A stretch of DNA of 64,000 nucleotides from Lachnospiraceae bacterium (GTDB taxonomy: Bacteria; Bacillota; Clostridia; Lachnospirales; Lachnospiraceae), in assembly GCA_003862155.1 (NCBI GenBank), contig QOUV01000001.1, forward strand, positions 113,006 to 177,005, given 5' to 3'. The notes under the pieces are model-generated. The model had not been told where the DNA came from and did no database searches. It saw only the letters and a program-made list of their open reading frames with translations. Positions 1-10,052 of this stretch are shown here, piece after piece; position 1 is the first letter of the stretch, and every line of letters starts with the position of its first letter. Made by a program: the position numbers and the translations under genes.

Positions 1-2036
1 ACAGACTGTCTCTGCGTGTCAATCGACTTCTGAATCGCCTTGTAATTTTTCGTAAACTGCGTGCACTCCTGTGTGTCGACAGTCACATCCGCGTAGATTC
101 TCTGAAGGAATTTATCACCTGTGCCATCCTTGTAGAGAGTCGTCTTGTCCTCGAGGTCTAACATCTGCTGCATGATATCGTAGGTATCATAGCCCAGGTC
201 CTTATTTCCATTGTAGCTCTTGTTTATAGTCGTCGAAAAAAGCGAAGGGCTCTTGGAAACAGCATCGGCAATCTTTATGTCTGATGCTGTAAGCTTGTAA
301 TAGCTGTTGGACGTTCCTGTGATCCTTCCGTCTTTGTATGAGCCATTGTCATCTTTTTTGGTGGCGTGTACCGTCTCACGCTTGTCATTTACGACACTGT
401 TTTTGTTTGCGTCTGTCGTATAGTAATTATTGTCTACTGCCGAATCAGTTGTAAAATCAAGCTCGGTATTTGAAGAACTCTGCGAAGTATTATCAGCTAC
501 GAAAATCGATCTGCCGCTGTCTCCATTGGCGTCCTGTCCGCTCTTCTGGATCTTGTTGAAAGCCTTCGCAAATTTGCGGAGGAAAGCATTCATCTCGTTC
601 TGATAATACGGAATTCCCTTGAAATCCACACTGGAGCCGACTGTAGCGGTATGTCCTGCTACATGTCCGATCTCCTTTGCTGAAATAGGCTCCTTAAGCT
701 CGAAAATATAGGAAACTACCTTTCCACTCTCATCCGTTTGTGCAAAAAATGAATTGTACTCGTACTTGTGATTGTTCACATAAATTGCACCCTGCTCCGG
801 CATGTTCATTCTGTCGGCATCAGTGATATTGATTCCCTCTTTTATTTTAATATACGAAGAGCTGTATTCACCCTTCGGATTCTCTACTATCGAGCCATCG
901 CTGTTTGTCACAATCTGTCCGATCTTATCCGGATCATTCGTAAAGGCATTTCCACTATTAGGAGATATTGTGCCTTCTGAAGTCTGGGAACCGTTACCAC
1001 TTGTCACATAGATCATCGGCTTTACGAGCTCGGCTGTTCCCTGGAGATTCTCCTGGTCATTTCCATCTCTTATCTCAAGAAGACCCCGGAGCTTTCCAGC
1101 CTGATTCGTGCCATATAAATTCAGACTCTGTCCACTGTACCTGCCATCTTTGGCCCAGGTCACATCGTAGAGGCCGTCAACATCTGACTGGTTATACTTC
1201 TTATCGCGGGCGCTGACCTGAAGAGGGTTGTAGTCGTAATTGTCTACAAGAAGCTGTCCGCCGACTTTTACAGTGAATGTAGTGGCGCCTGTGTAAATCT
1301 CCTCTGTATTAGGATTTTTCTTCGCAAGCTCCTTACTGCGGCTGTCGCGGACCTTGACTTCCTCTGTCTCCACAGATACATACTCTGAAAGCTGATCAAT
1401 AAGCAGCTCTCTCTGGTCACGGAGCTCATTGGCATTCGGGTGCCCCGCCTCAGTCTCTATAAGATTGATCTGCTTATTTAAAACCGAGATTTTCTTGGCA
1501 ATAGAATTTATCGAATCAACCGTATCCTTGATCTGGTCGTTGACATCTGTCTGGAGTGTCTTTAAGCTCTCGGCGTTCTGATTAAAGTAGTCACAAAGCT
1601 CTTTGGCAGTGCTTACAAACTGAGCTCTCTTTGTGTTGTCTCCGGCATTATTTTTTACAGTGTCGAGAGCGTTGAACATCTTAGCGTATATAGTCGAAAA
1701 ACCCGGATTCGAGGCATTATCAGTAAAGTAATCCTCGATCTGCTTCATATAATATTCCTCGATGTTCATCTGACCGTAATTCGACTGATTCTCCCAGTAC
1801 TTCACGTTGTAATACTGGTCTCTCATACGGGTCACGGAATCAGTTGAAACACCGGTGCTTATGGCCCCGTATCGGGTATAGGCACGCAGTGAGATTGCCG
1901 ATGAAACATTCACCTGCTGTCTCGAATAGCCCTCGGTCTTAAGGTTCGAGACGTTGTTTCCGGTCGTATTTATTTTTGCCTGAAATGCATTGAGTCCGGA
2001 TGCCGCTATTCCCAATCCGAAAAATGTAGATGCCAT
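1..2036 (-). CDS. flgK: Flagellar hook-associated protein FlgK (second copy, 3' end cut by the window)
   Basis: HAP1 forms the junction between hook and filament. The reading frame runs on the minus strand from an ATG at 2036 off the left edge, giving at least 678 residues with no stop. The N-terminus has the classic FlgK pattern: FFGLGIAASGLNAFQAKIN, then NTTGNNVSNLKTEGYSRQQV around residues 25-45. A coiled-coil segment with QIKDTVDSINSIAKKISVLNKQI follows. An AGGAG-type site (AAAGGAG) sits just upstream of the start. It lies 12 bp downstream of another complete flgK and is a diverged paralog, not an exact repeat. The C-terminal D0 helix is outside the window. flgL, fliW and csrA probably follow to the left, as in related operons (inference). 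Confidence 0.93.
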   Translation of the reverse strand, partial: MASTFFGLGIAASGLNAFQAKINTTGNNVSNLKTEGYSRQQVNVSSAISLRAYTRYGAISTGVSTDSVTRMRDQYYNVKYWENQSNYGQMNIEEYYMKQIEDYFTDNASNPGFSTIYAKMFNALDTVKNNAGDNTKRAQFVSTAKELCDYFNQNAESLKTLQTDVNDQIKDTVDSINSIAKKISVLNKQINLIETEAGHPNANELRDQRELLIDQLSEYVSVETEEVKVRDSRSKELAKKNPNTEEIYTGATTFTVKVGGQLLVDNYDYNPLQVSARDKKYNQSDVDGLYDVTWAKDGRYSGQSLNLYGTNQAGKLRGLLEIRDGNDQENLQGTAELVKPMIYVTSGNGSQTSEGTISPNSGNAFTNDPDKIGQIVTNSDGSIVENPKGEYSSSYIKIKEGINITDADRMNMPEQGAIYVNNHKYEYNSFFAQTDESGKVVSYIFELKEPISAKEIGHVAGHTATVGSSVDFKGIPYYQNEMNAFLRKFAKAFNKIQKSGQDANGDSGRSIFVADNTSQSSSNTELDFTTDSAVDNNYYTTDANKNSVVNDKRETVHATKKDDNGSYKDGRITGTSNSYYKLTASDIKIADAVSKSPSLFSTTINKSYNGNKDLGYDTYDIMQQMLDLEDKTTLYKDGTGDKFLQRIYADVTVDTQECTQFTKNYKAIQKSIDTQRQS

Positions 2037-2048
2037 AAATCTGCTCCT

Positions 2049-3989
2049 TTATGTCAATGAGTTCAAAAGCACATCGATCATCGATGTGATAGTATTCATA
2101 AATCGTGACGATGCGTTGTAGGCGTTCTGGTATTTGATCATATTCTCGAGCTCCTCATCAGCATTGACTCCGATAACGCCTTCGCGGCTCGAGGAAACAC
2201 TTTCGACTGTGTCTGAGAGGACCTCGGATGTGGTCTTGTAGACATTTCCCTTATCTGCGAGATCTCCAATGTACTTCGTATAGAATCCGTTGAAAGTCGT
2301 CGGTGTCGTATCTGCCGGATTCAGCTTGAAATCCTCGTTATCCCAGCACTCGTATATCTTTCTAGCAATGTCGTATGCGATATCGTCATTCTGATGAAGG
2401 TTCGACGAATCACTGTTTAAAGTTCCGCTCAGATGCTTGTAAGGAATCCTGTTCGGCTGCTCTACAAGCTTTGAATTTACAGTCAGCTGTGAGAGTGTGT
2501 ACTGGCTCGCCAGATCTGAATCATCTTCCTTATTGTAAACATACATATCGAGAGTCGACCCATCATTGCAGGAAAGAGTGACCTTCGAATATCTCTGGTA
2601 TTTGGTGGCATTTTCATTTTTATCTCCTACCACCCTTGAAAACAGTTCGTTTGGAGGAAGCTTGCCATCGGCCCCGACAACGGCATAATCCTGATCCATG
2701 ATCTTGATCTTATCCGCGTCGGTCTTCATTTTGTAAGTCACTCCGTTGACAGTAAACTCAGTGTCATTATCGTACAGTTCCTTAAGCTTCTGGTTAAACT
2801 CAGTCTTTGTAGAATCATCACCGCTCCTGTCATAGATTGTCTGAACAGTGGAAACAGGTGAAAGCAGATCGTTGATATTCGAAGCTACTTTGTTCATCAT
2901 ACGATCGAGCTCCGCCTGTGCGTTCATGATCACTGACTTGCCGAGCCCCGCCTTCTTGCGGCCATCATCTTTTGAGATTATCGTATCTGAATACTCGTTG
3001 GCCCCGATCTCATTCATTTCACCATCATCTGTCGTCCTGTAAAAATCCCTGTAGGTCGCGCGGTGGTCGCCCCTCATCAAAAGCAGTGACTTGACTTCTC
3101 CGATATCCTGGTTCTTCGCCGTATCCGTAAGATAGGTATCAAATACGTATCTTTTCTCCTGATGGCTGCCAGAGCTTTTCGACAGCTGCTGCCAGTAAGG
3201 TGTAACGAATCCGGTCGTATTGTCGGTGTCAAGTGAGATCGGATAAACTCTGTCTTCACTGACAAATTCAACTCCTTCGATACTTACCTTGACTACGCCT
3301 TCAGGTGTCTCCTTCGTTGAAATTTCGCAGAACTTCGAGAGGTCATCGATAAGCTTGTCCCTGGTGTCACGGTCCGCCATCGCTGTCTCGACACCGCCTG
3401 CCTCTGTAGCCTGGATCGTGACATTCAGCTTCTGGATCTTTTTTCCAATGGAATTGATCTGGTCGATATCGTCCTTTATCTTCTGGTTAACATTGTCCTG
3501 ATAATCTGAAAGTCCCTGATACACTGACTTGGCGCGGCTTAAGAAAAGCTGCGATTTCTGGACCACGAGGTTCTGTATTTCCTCTGCAGCCGGATTTGTC
3601 GCATACTGGCTGAACGCATCATAGAGTGATTCGATCGAACTCGAAAAAGCCGTGCCCTCACCCTCTCTGAGGAAATTCTCGACTTCACCCGTGGCTTCGT
3701 AAGCAGCATCGTAATAAGCCTTACGACCGCTCTCCTGTCTGTAAGCCCGATCGAGGAACTGATCTCTCTGATGGATGACATCACCGATCTTGAGGCCAAG
3801 TCCGGTCTGCTGGTTCGAAATAGCGGACTTTCCTGTCGGCAGATAAATCTGATCTGAAAAAAATGTCCTCTGTCTTACGTACCCTGTGGTATCCATATTC
3901 GAGAGGTTATTAGCTACAACGTTAAGGCCATGCTGGGAATTCTGGATTCCGGACGCCCCAACGTATAAGCTTCCAAAACTGTTTGCCAT
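2049..3989 (-). CDS. flgK: Flagellar hook-associated protein FlgK (first copy)
   Basis: Complete 646-residue HAP1 protein. Residues 1-40 (SFGSLYVGASGIQNSQHGL, then NNLSNMDTTGYVRQR) form the conserved D0/D1 start shared by flagellar rod, hook and junction proteins. The C-terminus (VNADEELENMIKYQNAYNA, then SSRFMNTITSMIDVLL) is the typical FlgK ending that packs as the terminal coiled coil. A middle coiled region carries KIKDDIDQINSIGKKIQKL. A GGAG site lies 6 bp before the ATG. It begins 12 bp after flgN and ends 12 bp before a second flgK, so all are probably one transcript. The central domain differs strongly from the second copy, suggesting functional divergence rather than a recent duplication. 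Confidence 0.95.
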   Translation of the reverse strand: MANSFGSLYVGASGIQNSQHGLNVVANNLSNMDTTGYVRQRTFFSDQIYLPTGKSAISNQQTGLGLKIGDVIHQRDQFLDRAYRQESGRKAYYDAAYEATGEVENFLREGEGTAFSSSIESLYDAFSQYATNPAAEEIQNLVVQKSQLFLSRAKSVYQGLSDYQDNVNQKIKDDIDQINSIGKKIQKLNVTIQATEAGGVETAMADRDTRDKLIDDLSKFCEISTKETPEGVVKVSIEGVEFVSEDRVYPISLDTDNTTGFVTPYWQQLSKSSGSHQEKRYVFDTYLTDTAKNQDIGEVKSLLLMRGDHRATYRDFYRTTDDGEMNEIGANEYSDTIISKDDGRKKAGLGKSVIMNAQAELDRMMNKVASNINDLLSPVSTVQTIYDRSGDDSTKTEFNQKLKELYDNDTEFTVNGVTYKMKTDADKIKIMDQDYAVVGADGKLPPNELFSRVVGDKNENATKYQRYSKVTLSCNDGSTLDMYVYNKEDDSDLASQYTLSQLTVNSKLVEQPNRIPYKHLSGTLNSDSSNLHQNDDIAYDIARKIYECWDNEDFKLNPADTTPTTFNGFYTKYIGDLADKGNVYKTTSEVLSDTVESVSSSREGVIGVNADEELENMIKYQNAYNASSRFMNTITSMIDVLLNSLT

Positions 3990-4001
3990 AATTTACTCCT
4001 G

Positions 4002-4514
4002 TTACTGCTTCAGATCAAAGCCGCCACTCGGCAGCACGTCTCCGGTGTTATATGCGTGTTTATCGTAATTTCCTGTCTCGGGTGCTTTCTTCAGATTCTC
4101 AAAGAGGTTCAGATCGAACTGTGTCATCTCGAGAGCCTGGTTTAAAAGAATCTGGATCTGCTCATTCAGCTTGTGCATCCTGGTCGCAGCATTCACAAGT
4201 TCCCTCTTCGCATCGTTAAGCTTCTTCTGCTCTTGTGGCTGATTGTCGAGGAGATCTATAACCTGTGTGACAGTCAGGATCTCGTTATCGTGTCCCATAA
4301 CGACTGACATATCAGTCAGGTTCTTGACACGGCGGTTCTCAAGATTCTTCAGACGGCTCGTGATCGTCTCTTCCTCGGTATTTATGTTCTGAAGCTCTTT
4401 GAGCTTCCTCTGGACTATAGCTTTTCTCTTCTTCTGTGACAGGTCGTAGAGCTCATCATAACCCTTCGTTTCCTCCTGCATCACAGAGATAAGTTCTTCT
4501 GCAAGACTTGCCAT
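4002..4514 (-). CDS. flgN: FlgN-type flagellar export chaperone
   Basis: About 170 residues, mostly helical and charged, with a long predicted coiled coil. FlgN chaperones keep FlgK and FlgL unfolded in the cytosol and deliver them to the flagellar export gate. Identification rests mainly on size, composition, the FlgN-like pattern (repeated Glu/Leu heptads, NTEEETITSRLKNLENRRV) and position directly before flgK. Two ATG codons are adjacent (4517 and 4514). The AAGGAG site is only 2 bp from the first and 5 bp from the second, so the second is preferred. The intergenic space before it contains two terminator-like hairpins (listed separately). Confidence 0.82.
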   Translation of the reverse strand: MASLAEELISVMQEETKGYDELYDLSQKKRKAIVQRKLKELQNINTEEETITSRLKNLENRRVKNLTDMSVVMGHDNEILTVTQVIDLLDNQPQEQKKLNDAKRELVNAATRMHKLNEQIQILLNQALEMTQFDLNLFENLKKAPETGNYDKHAYNTGDVLPSGGFDLKQ

Positions 4515-4537
4515 CATTTCTCCTTATCACGCAAAAA

Positions 4538-4599
4538 GCGGAAGGACCCTTCGCAATGAAAGGCCCATCCGCCCGTACATAAAAAGCAGCCCGCTGCTT
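4538..4599 (-). terminator. Two tandem terminator-like hairpins between flgM and flgN
   Basis: Read on the minus strand, a short hairpin (arms at 4593-4599 and 4584-4590) is followed by a five-U run. About 12 bases later a 15-bp stem (arms 4558-4572 and 4538-4552, one U-U mismatch, two G-U pairs, 5-nt loop) is followed by UUUUU at 4533-4537. Both have the shape of intrinsic terminators, yet they lie inside a co-directional flagellar operon, immediately before the flgN ribosome binding site. They could act as an attenuator that lowers flgN-flgK expression relative to flgM. Confidence 0.7.
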
Positions 4600-4686
4600 C
4601 GTATATCGTCCCGTCCCTGGAACCTGGGTGAATTCATAACCCCACGGACATCCATGTCGACGAGGTAACAATTCATGCTAAAAAAA

Positions 4687-4962
4687 TCAGTATTTCAGTC
4701 CCTGGGCCTTCTGCAAAAGCACATCGGCAAAGTCCAGTGTATCTACCTTCACATCACCTGCGTACTTCTTCTTCATCTCCGATACGAGATCCTTCCTCGT
4801 ATCCGAACTCTCAGAAACTGCTTTCTTCGCTATCTGATAATCCTTACCGGCTTCTGAGATATCAACTTCGTCCCTGAAGCCCGATGTCCTCTTAGTCTTT
4901 GCAGTGGAAGGTTTTCTGGCCTGATATACCTGTGTAATGGCGTTATATGCACTTATTCTCAT
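4687..4962 (-). CDS. flgM: FlgM-like anti-sigma-28 factor
   Basis: About 91 residues. FlgM binds sigma-28 (FliA/SigD) and holds late flagellar genes off until it is exported through the completed hook. The protein fits in size and layout: a flexible N-terminus (MRISAYNAITQVYQARKP) and a helical C-terminal half with VDISEAGKDYQIAKKAV and VDTLDFADVLLQKAQGLKY, the sigma-binding region in the family. The start at 4962 is chosen because an AAAGGAG site lies 8 bp upstream; an ATG 21 bp further out would overlap that site. A good sigma-28 promoter lies about 60-85 bp upstream, giving the usual autoregulatory loop. Confidence 0.85.
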   Translation of the reverse strand: MRISAYNAITQVYQARKPSTAKTKRTSGFRDEVDISEAGKDYQIAKKAVSESSDTRKDLVSEMKKKYAGDVKVDTLDFADVLLQKAQGLKY

Positions 4963-5021
4963 CCAGACCACTCCTTTCAACATATATTAAAAAACAGGTC
5001 TTTATTTTCTTTACAATGCTT

Positions 5022-5048
5022 TTATCGGATGGAATCACGAAAAGTTTA
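5022..5048 (-). promoter_or_regulatory. Sigma-28 (SigD/FliA) promoter for the flgM-flgN-flgK operon
   Basis: On the minus strand TAAA (5045-5048), exactly 15 bases, then TCCGATAA (5022-5029). This matches the sigma-28 consensus TAAA-N15-GCCGATAA at 11 of 12 defined positions. Its position and direction fit flgM. Confidence 0.85.
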
Positions 5049-5172
5049 ATACCTTATTGCATTTTTATCGAAACAGATTTTACCATTTCCGTTTTCTATG
5101 TTAAAGTATCCTTGCGTCCCGGTAAAACCCCCGGCGTATTGCAGATTGTAACGATTATAAAGGAGATGCATT

Positions 5173-5895
5173 ATGGGATATAAAGCAGCTGTTTTTGATA
5201 TGGATGGAACGATCCTGAACACCCTCGGCGACCTTACAGCTTCGATCGACTATGCGCTCGAAAAGACAGGTCACGAGCATGATTTCACTGAAAAAAATGT
5301 GGCGTATTTTTTTGGAAGCGGAGTCTATGTAGCGCTGAAGCGCGCTCTCTCAGTCGAGCAGGGCTTCCCATACGAAAAGCTCGACCTGATAGGCACCGAT
5401 AAGGAGCCAGATGACTGCTTTAAAGATGACGATGAGATCGAAAGGATTTCGGAGATTTACCGTCCTTACTACGATGCGCACTGCGCCGATAAGACCGGAC
5501 CCTATCCTGGAATTCTCAAACTGATGGATGACCTTCACAGCTCCGGCATCAAAACCGCAGTCGTTTCAAATAAACCGGACACGGCGGTCCAGACACTTGT
5601 AGCAGACATGTTCCCGGGCGCCTTTGATTTTTCTCTCGGCGAGAAGAAGGGCATCAAGAGAAAGCCCGCTCCGGACATGGTAAACGAATGCCTTCGCGTT
5701 TTAAATATCCCGCGTGAAGACTGCGTCTATATTGGCGATTCCGAAGTCGACTTTGCGACCGGACAGAATTCAGACATGCATGTGATCTCGGTCGACTGGG
5801 GCTTCAGAAGCCACGAGTACCTTGAGCGGATACCTGTTGAAAAAATAGTGTCGAATGCTGAAGAACTAAGAAAAGCTATTATGGAAAATAATTAA
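5173..5895 (+). CDS. HAD-family phosphatase, phosphoglycolate phosphatase-like
   Basis: 240 residues of the HAD superfamily, Gph/PgmB-like subgroup. Motif I is FDMDGTI with nucleophile Asp9 and general acid Asp11. Motif II is VVSNKP, motif III the Lys in KRKPAPDM, and motif IV GDSEVDF. The helical cap sits between motifs I and II. Such enzymes remove phosphate from small metabolites such as 2-phosphoglycolate; the actual substrate cannot be told from sequence. AAAGGAG lies 8 bp before the ATG. The gene stands alone, divergent from the flagellar operon, and ends at a strong hairpin. Confidence 0.88.
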   Translation: MGYKAAVFDMDGTILNTLGDLTASIDYALEKTGHEHDFTEKNVAYFFGSGVYVALKRALSVEQGFPYEKLDLIGTDKEPDDCFKDDDEIERISEIYRPYYDAHCADKTGPYPGILKLMDDLHSSGIKTAVVSNKPDTAVQTLVADMFPGAFDFSLGEKKGIKRKPAPDMVNECLRVLNIPREDCVYIGDSEVDFATGQNSDMHVISVDWGFRSHEYLERIPVEKIVSNAEELRKAIMENN

Positions 5896-5920
5896 TGAGC
5901 GGTGCTATCCGCACCATTAA

Positions 5921-5961
5921 AAATACGCTCCCACCTGTGAAAGGCGGGAGCGTATTTTTTT
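5921..5961. terminator. Bidirectional terminator between the HAD phosphatase and mreB
   Basis: Perfect 12-bp inverted repeat (AAATACGCTCCC / GGGAGCGTATTT) with a 13-nt loop and a T-run on each strand. It sits between convergent genes and can serve both. Confidence 0.9.
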
Positions 5962-6015
5962 CGAATGTAATCATATGAATCGGTGGTCAACCTTTTGACC
6001 ACCAATTCATTATAT

Positions 6016-7017
6016 TTACGGCTGTGAGAGATCGTGGTTTCCAGCCATGAACTCGACATACTTACCAGTACCTATGGCAACGCAGGTCATAGGATCCTCG
6101 GCTGTCATCGTGTTGATCCCGGTCCTCTCCTCCATCAGCTCTTCAAGTCCGCGGAGAAGTGCGCCGCCTCCTGTCAGGATAATACCTCTGTCGGCGACAT
6201 CGGCAGCAAGCTCTGGCGGAGTCTTCTCGAGAACAGAGTGTACAGCCTCAACGATCTGTGCTGTAGGCTCACGAAGCGCTTCCTCTGTTTCCTCGGATGA
6301 TACCTCAATCGTCTTCGGAAGACCTGTAACGAGGTTACGGCCTCTGACATTCATAGTCTCCGGAGTAGAGAGCGGATAGCAGGTTCCGATATTTATCTTC
6401 ATATCCTCTGCAGTTCTCTCACCGATCAGGAGGTTATGCTTCTTTCTCATGTATCTGACGAGTGCCTCGTCGAAGTTATCGCCGGCGACCTTTATAGAAG
6501 TCGACACAACAGATCCGCCGAGTGAAATAACGGCGATATCTGCGGTACCACCACCTATATCAACGATCATGTTACCGCAAGGACGGCTGATATCTATGCC
6601 TGCGCCGATAGCTGCGGCGATTGGCTCCTCGATGATGTAGACCTCTCTGGCGCCTGCTGCATATGCGGCATCCTCAACGGCACGCTTCTCAACCTCAGTG
6701 ACGCCTGAAGGAACGCAGACTGACATCCTTGGCTTTCTGTAAGTTCTCTTTCCGAGAGCCTTCTGGATGAAGTACTTTATCATCTTCTCAGTAACTGTAT
6801 AATCGGAAATAACACCCTGACGCAGAGGCCTTACGGCGACGATGTTTCCAGGGGTACGGCCGAGCATAAGGCGGGCTTCCTCTCCAATAGCCTTGATCTT
6901 ATTCGTGTCACGGTCAAAAGCGACTACTGAAGGTTCCTTCAGAACTACACCCTTTCCCTTCAGATAAACGAGGATACTCGCAGTTCCTAAATCTATACCA
7001 ATGTCTGTTGCAGCCAT
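6016..7017 (-). CDS. mreB: MreB/Mbl-family cell-shape actin
   Basis: 333 residues, the usual length for MreB. The actin-fold phosphate-1 loop IGIDLGTASILVY is at residues 6-18, phosphate-2 is IVDIGGGTADIAV near 150, and the adenosine motif TGGGALLRGL is near 285. These proteins polymerise under the membrane and guide lateral wall synthesis. No mreC or mreD is adjacent, which fits an additional Mbl/MreBH-type copy rather than the main mreBCD operon, so the exact paralog is uncertain. The start has GGAAGGGAG 9 bp upstream. It lies convergent to the HAD gene and downstream of uvrA, with about 190 AT-rich bases between. Confidence 0.93.
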   Translation of the reverse strand: MAATDIGIDLGTASILVYLKGKGVVLKEPSVVAFDRDTNKIKAIGEEARLMLGRTPGNIVAVRPLRQGVISDYTVTEKMIKYFIQKALGKRTYRKPRMSVCVPSGVTEVEKRAVEDAAYAAGAREVYIIEEPIAAAIGAGIDISRPCGNMIVDIGGGTADIAVISLGGSVVSTSIKVAGDNFDEALVRYMRKKHNLLIGERTAEDMKINIGTCYPLSTPETMNVRGRNLVTGLPKTIEVSSEETEEALREPTAQIVEAVHSVLEKTPPELAADVADRGIILTGGGALLRGLEELMEERTGINTMTAEDPMTCVAIGTGKYVEFMAGNHDLSQP

Positions 7018-7205
7018 GCTGTAGAACTCCCTTCCAATCTATATAAAAAAGCGGAAAAATCCCGCGAAAATCTATTTCTACACATACATAAAATATTATA
7101 GCGGAAAATTTCCCTTTTTCAAGTATCAAACTTTACAAAAATTTCCCGATGTCTCTGGCATTTTTTGAATATCTTAATTCTTTCACAACAAAACGGCTCA
7201 ATATA

Positions 7206-10052
7206 TTACTTCAGGTATTTCTTAAGGTACTGTCCTGTATAGCTCTTCTTTACCCTGCAGATTTCCTCTGGCGTACCCTCTGCAATCACGGTTCCGCCTC
7301 CGTCGCCGCCTTCCGGGCCTAAGTCGATAATGTAATCCGCCGTCTTTATAACGTCGAGATTGTGCTCGATCACGACTACAGTATTTCCACTGTCCGAGAG
7401 CGCACGCAGGATATTTACGAGCTTGTTTACATCTTCGAAGTGAAGTCCGGTCGTCGGCTCATCGAGGACATAGATCGTCTTTCCGGTGCCACGTCTCGAG
7501 AGCTCCGTCGCAAGCTTAATACGCTGTGCCTCTCCGCCGGAGAGCTCTGTCGATGGCTGGCCGAGCTTAATATAGCCGAGTCCAACATCCATCAGAGTCT
7601 TTATTTTTCTGTAGATCGAAGGTATCGGCTCGAAAAATTTTACAGCCTCTTCTACTGTCATATCGAGGACATCGTAAATAGACTTCCCCTTGTATTTGAC
7701 CTCGAGAGTCTCTCTGTTGTACCTCCTGCCGTGGCAGACCTCACACGGCACATACACATCCGGCAAAAAATGCATCTCAATTTTTTTGATGCCGTCTCCG
7801 CCGCAGGCCTCGCAGCGTCCGCCCTTGACATTAAACGAAAATCTGCCCTTTGCGTAGCCGCGGGCCTTTGCGTCGGGAGTTGCTGCGAAAAGATCCCTTA
7901 TAAGGTCGAAAACTCCGGTGTAAGTCGCCGGGTTCGATCTCGGAGTCCTGCCGATCGGCGACTGGTCGATATCGATGATCTTGTCGAGCTGATCCTCTCC
8001 ATCTACGCCGTCACAGTCTCCCGGGATAGTCCTTGCCCTGTTAAGGTCACGGGCAAGAGTCTTGTAGAGGATCTCATTTATAAGTGACGACTTTCCCGAA
8101 CCCGAAACTCCGGTTACAACAGTCATGATCCCGAGAGGAATCTTTACATCTATATTTTTTAAATTGTGCTCTCTGGCTCCTCTTATAGTAATATAGCCTG
8201 TCGGCTTTCTTCTGACTCCCGGAACCGGAATACATCTTTTCCCAGAAAGGTACTGACCGGTAATGGAATCCGGGCAGGCTTCAACTTCCTCCGGAGTTCC
8301 GGCAGCGACAACCTCTCCGCCGTGGTCTCCAGCGCCAGGTCCTATGTCTACAAGAAAATCAGCCGCCCTCATCGTATCCTCGTCGTGCTCTACGACAATA
8401 AGAGTATTTCCAAGATCACGCAGGCCTTTGAGAGATGCCAGAAGTTTGTCGTTATCCCTCTGGTGCAGTCCGATCGACGGTTCGTCGAGGATATATGCGA
8501 CTCCGACAAGTCCTGAGCCAATCTGCGTCGCAAGCCTTATTCGCTGTGACTCGCCGCCGGACAAAGTGGCTGTGGCTCGTGACAGTGAAAGATAGTCCAG
8601 CCCGACGTCGTCTAAGAATTTGACTCTGGCTTTGATCTCGCGCAGAACGAGCCTTCCGATTTTCATCTGCTGATCAGAAAGCTTCATCTGATCCAGAAAT
8701 CTGCGGAGGTCCTTTATAGACATCGTCGTCATCTCGTAGATATTTTTGTCAGCAACAGTGACGGCGAGCGCTTCAGGCTTAAGCCTCTGTCCGTGGCATG
8801 ACGGACACGGAGTGATCCGCATGTACTCCTTGAACATCTCCTTCGCGGAGTCTGACTTTGTCTCACGGTATCTTCGCTTCGTGTTCTCGAGAAGTCCCTC
8901 AAACTGCACATCGTAGACTCCCGTGGACCATCTGCCGGAATAGTGGACTTTGACTTCCCGGTCAAATCCATTCATAAACATCTCCCGGATATTTTTCGGG
9001 AGGTCCTTGTATGGGGTGTCGAGTGAAAAGCCATACTCCTTTGAAAGTGCGACGAGAAGCGCATGTGAATAGCTCTTCGGGTCTTTGGAATTCTGCCATC
9101 CGATGACCTGAACGCAGCCCTGATTGAATGACAGATTCTTATCAGGGATCATAAGATTCTCGTCAAACTCCATCTTGTAGCCGAGGCCGTAGCACTCCGG
9201 GCAGGCGCCGAACGGATTGTTGAATGAAAATGTTCTCGGCTCGATTTCATCTATCGAAGTACCGTCGTATGGACACGAGTAGCTCTCCGAAAAATTCATC
9301 TGCTCACCGCCGATCACATCGATGATCACGAGTCCGCCGGAGAGCTTCAGCGCATTTTCAAGTGAGCCGACAAGTCTCGCATCTATGCCATCCTTCATAA
9401 CGAGACGGTCCACAACGATTTCGATATTGTGCTTTTTATTCTTGTCGAGCTTGATGTCCTCGGAGAGGTCGTAGAGGTCTCCATCGACTATCGTCCTGAC
9501 ATAACCGCTCTTTCTGGCTCTCGCGAAGAGTTTTTCCTGAGCGCCCTTCCGGCCCCTGACCACCGGAGAGAGGACCTGGAATCTGGTCTTTTCCGGGAGT
9601 TTTTTTATCTGGTCGCACATCTGGTCAACTGTCTGCTTGAAAATTGGCCGGCCGCACTTAGGGCAGTGCGGGATTCCACATCTCGCATACAGAAGTCGGA
9701 GGTAATCGTAAATCTCAGTCACAGTTCCGACAGTAGATCTCGGGTTGTGGTTCGTCGATTTCTGATCGATCGAAATAGCAGGTGGAAGCCCCTCGATCTT
9801 GTCAACGTCAGGTTTTTCCATCTGTCCCAGAAACTGCCTCGCGTAGCTCGAAAGTGACTCCATATACCTTCTCTGCCCTTCGGCAAAAATCGTGTCAAAG
9901 GCCAGGGAGCTCTTGCCCGAACCCGAAAGTCCGGTAAATACCGTAAACGAGTCACGCGGGATATCGAGATTGATATTTTTTAAATTATGAACCTTTGCTC
10001 CCCTTATTTTTATGTATTTTCTTGGTGTCAGTTCCTGTGCTGCTTCTCTCAC
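7206..10052 (-). CDS. uvrA: Excinuclease ABC subunit A
   Basis: 948 residues, full length for UvrA, the DNA damage sensor of nucleotide excision repair. Two ABC ATPase modules are visible: Walker [11 protein letters not shown] near residue 40 and [10 protein letters not shown] near 655, with signature motifs LSGGESQRI and LSGGEAQRI. The second zinc module has CEACGGDG and CEVCHGRR; the first is CPKCGRPI. The start lies inside the 3' end of uvrB (68-bp overlap), and no later in-frame ATG precedes the conserved [12 protein letters not shown]. Tight overlap implies translational coupling with uvrB. Confidence 0.97.
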   Translation of the reverse strand: MREAAQELTPRKYIKIRGAKVHNLKNINLDIPRDSFTVFTGLSGSGKSSLAFDTIFAEGQRRYMESLSSYARQFLGQMEKPDVDKIEGLPPAISIDQKSTNHNPRSTVGTVTEIYDYLRLLYARCGIPHCPKCGRPIFKQTVDQMCDQIKKLPEKTRFQVLSPVVRGRKGAQEKLFARARKSGYVRTIVDGDLYDLSEDIKLDKNKKHNIEIVVDRLVMKDGIDARLVGSLENALKLSGGLVIIDVIGGEQMNFSESYSCPYDGTSIDEIEPRTFSFNNPFGACPECYGLGYKMEFDENLMIPDKNLSFNQGCVQVIGWQNSKDPKSYSHALLVALSKEYGFSLDTPYKDLPKNIREMFMNGFDREVKVHYSGRWSTGVYDVQFEGLLENTKRRYRETKSDSAKEMFKEYMRITPCPSCHGQRLKPEALAVTVADKNIYEMTTMSIKDLRRFLDQMKLSDQQMKIGRLVLREIKARVKFLDDVGLDYLSLSRATATLSGGESQRIRLATQIGSGLVGVAYILDEPSIGLHQRDNDKLLASLKGLRDLGNTLIVVEHDEDTMRAADFLVDIGPGAGDHGGEVVAAGTPEEVEACPDSITGQYLSGKRCIPVPGVRRKPTGYITIRGAREHNLKNIDVKIPLGIMTVVTGVSGSGKSSLINEILYKTLARDLNRARTIPGDCDGVDGEDQLDKIIDIDQSPIGRTPRSNPATYTGVFDLIRDLFAATPDAKARGYAKGRFSFNVKGGRCEACGGDGIKKIEMHFLPDVYVPCEVCHGRRYNRETLEVKYKGKSIYDVLDMTVEEAVKFFEPIPSIYRKIKTLMDVGLGYIKLGQPSTELSGGEAQRIKLATELSRRGTGKTIYVLDEPTTGLHFEDVNKLVNILRALSDSGNTVVVIEHNLDVIKTADYIIDLGPEGGDGGGTVIAEGTPEEICRVKKSYTGQYLKKYLK

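Noticed and set aside
4456..4671. A 71-codon minus-strand gene between flgM and flgN
   Set aside because: It overlaps flgN in another frame and crosses both terminator hairpins; no start site with a ribosome binding site.
7362..8087. A 241-codon plus-strand frame antisense to uvrA
   Set aside because: It is a shadow of uvrA codon bias; uvrA is intact with all motifs and the antisense frame has no ribosome binding site or known domain.
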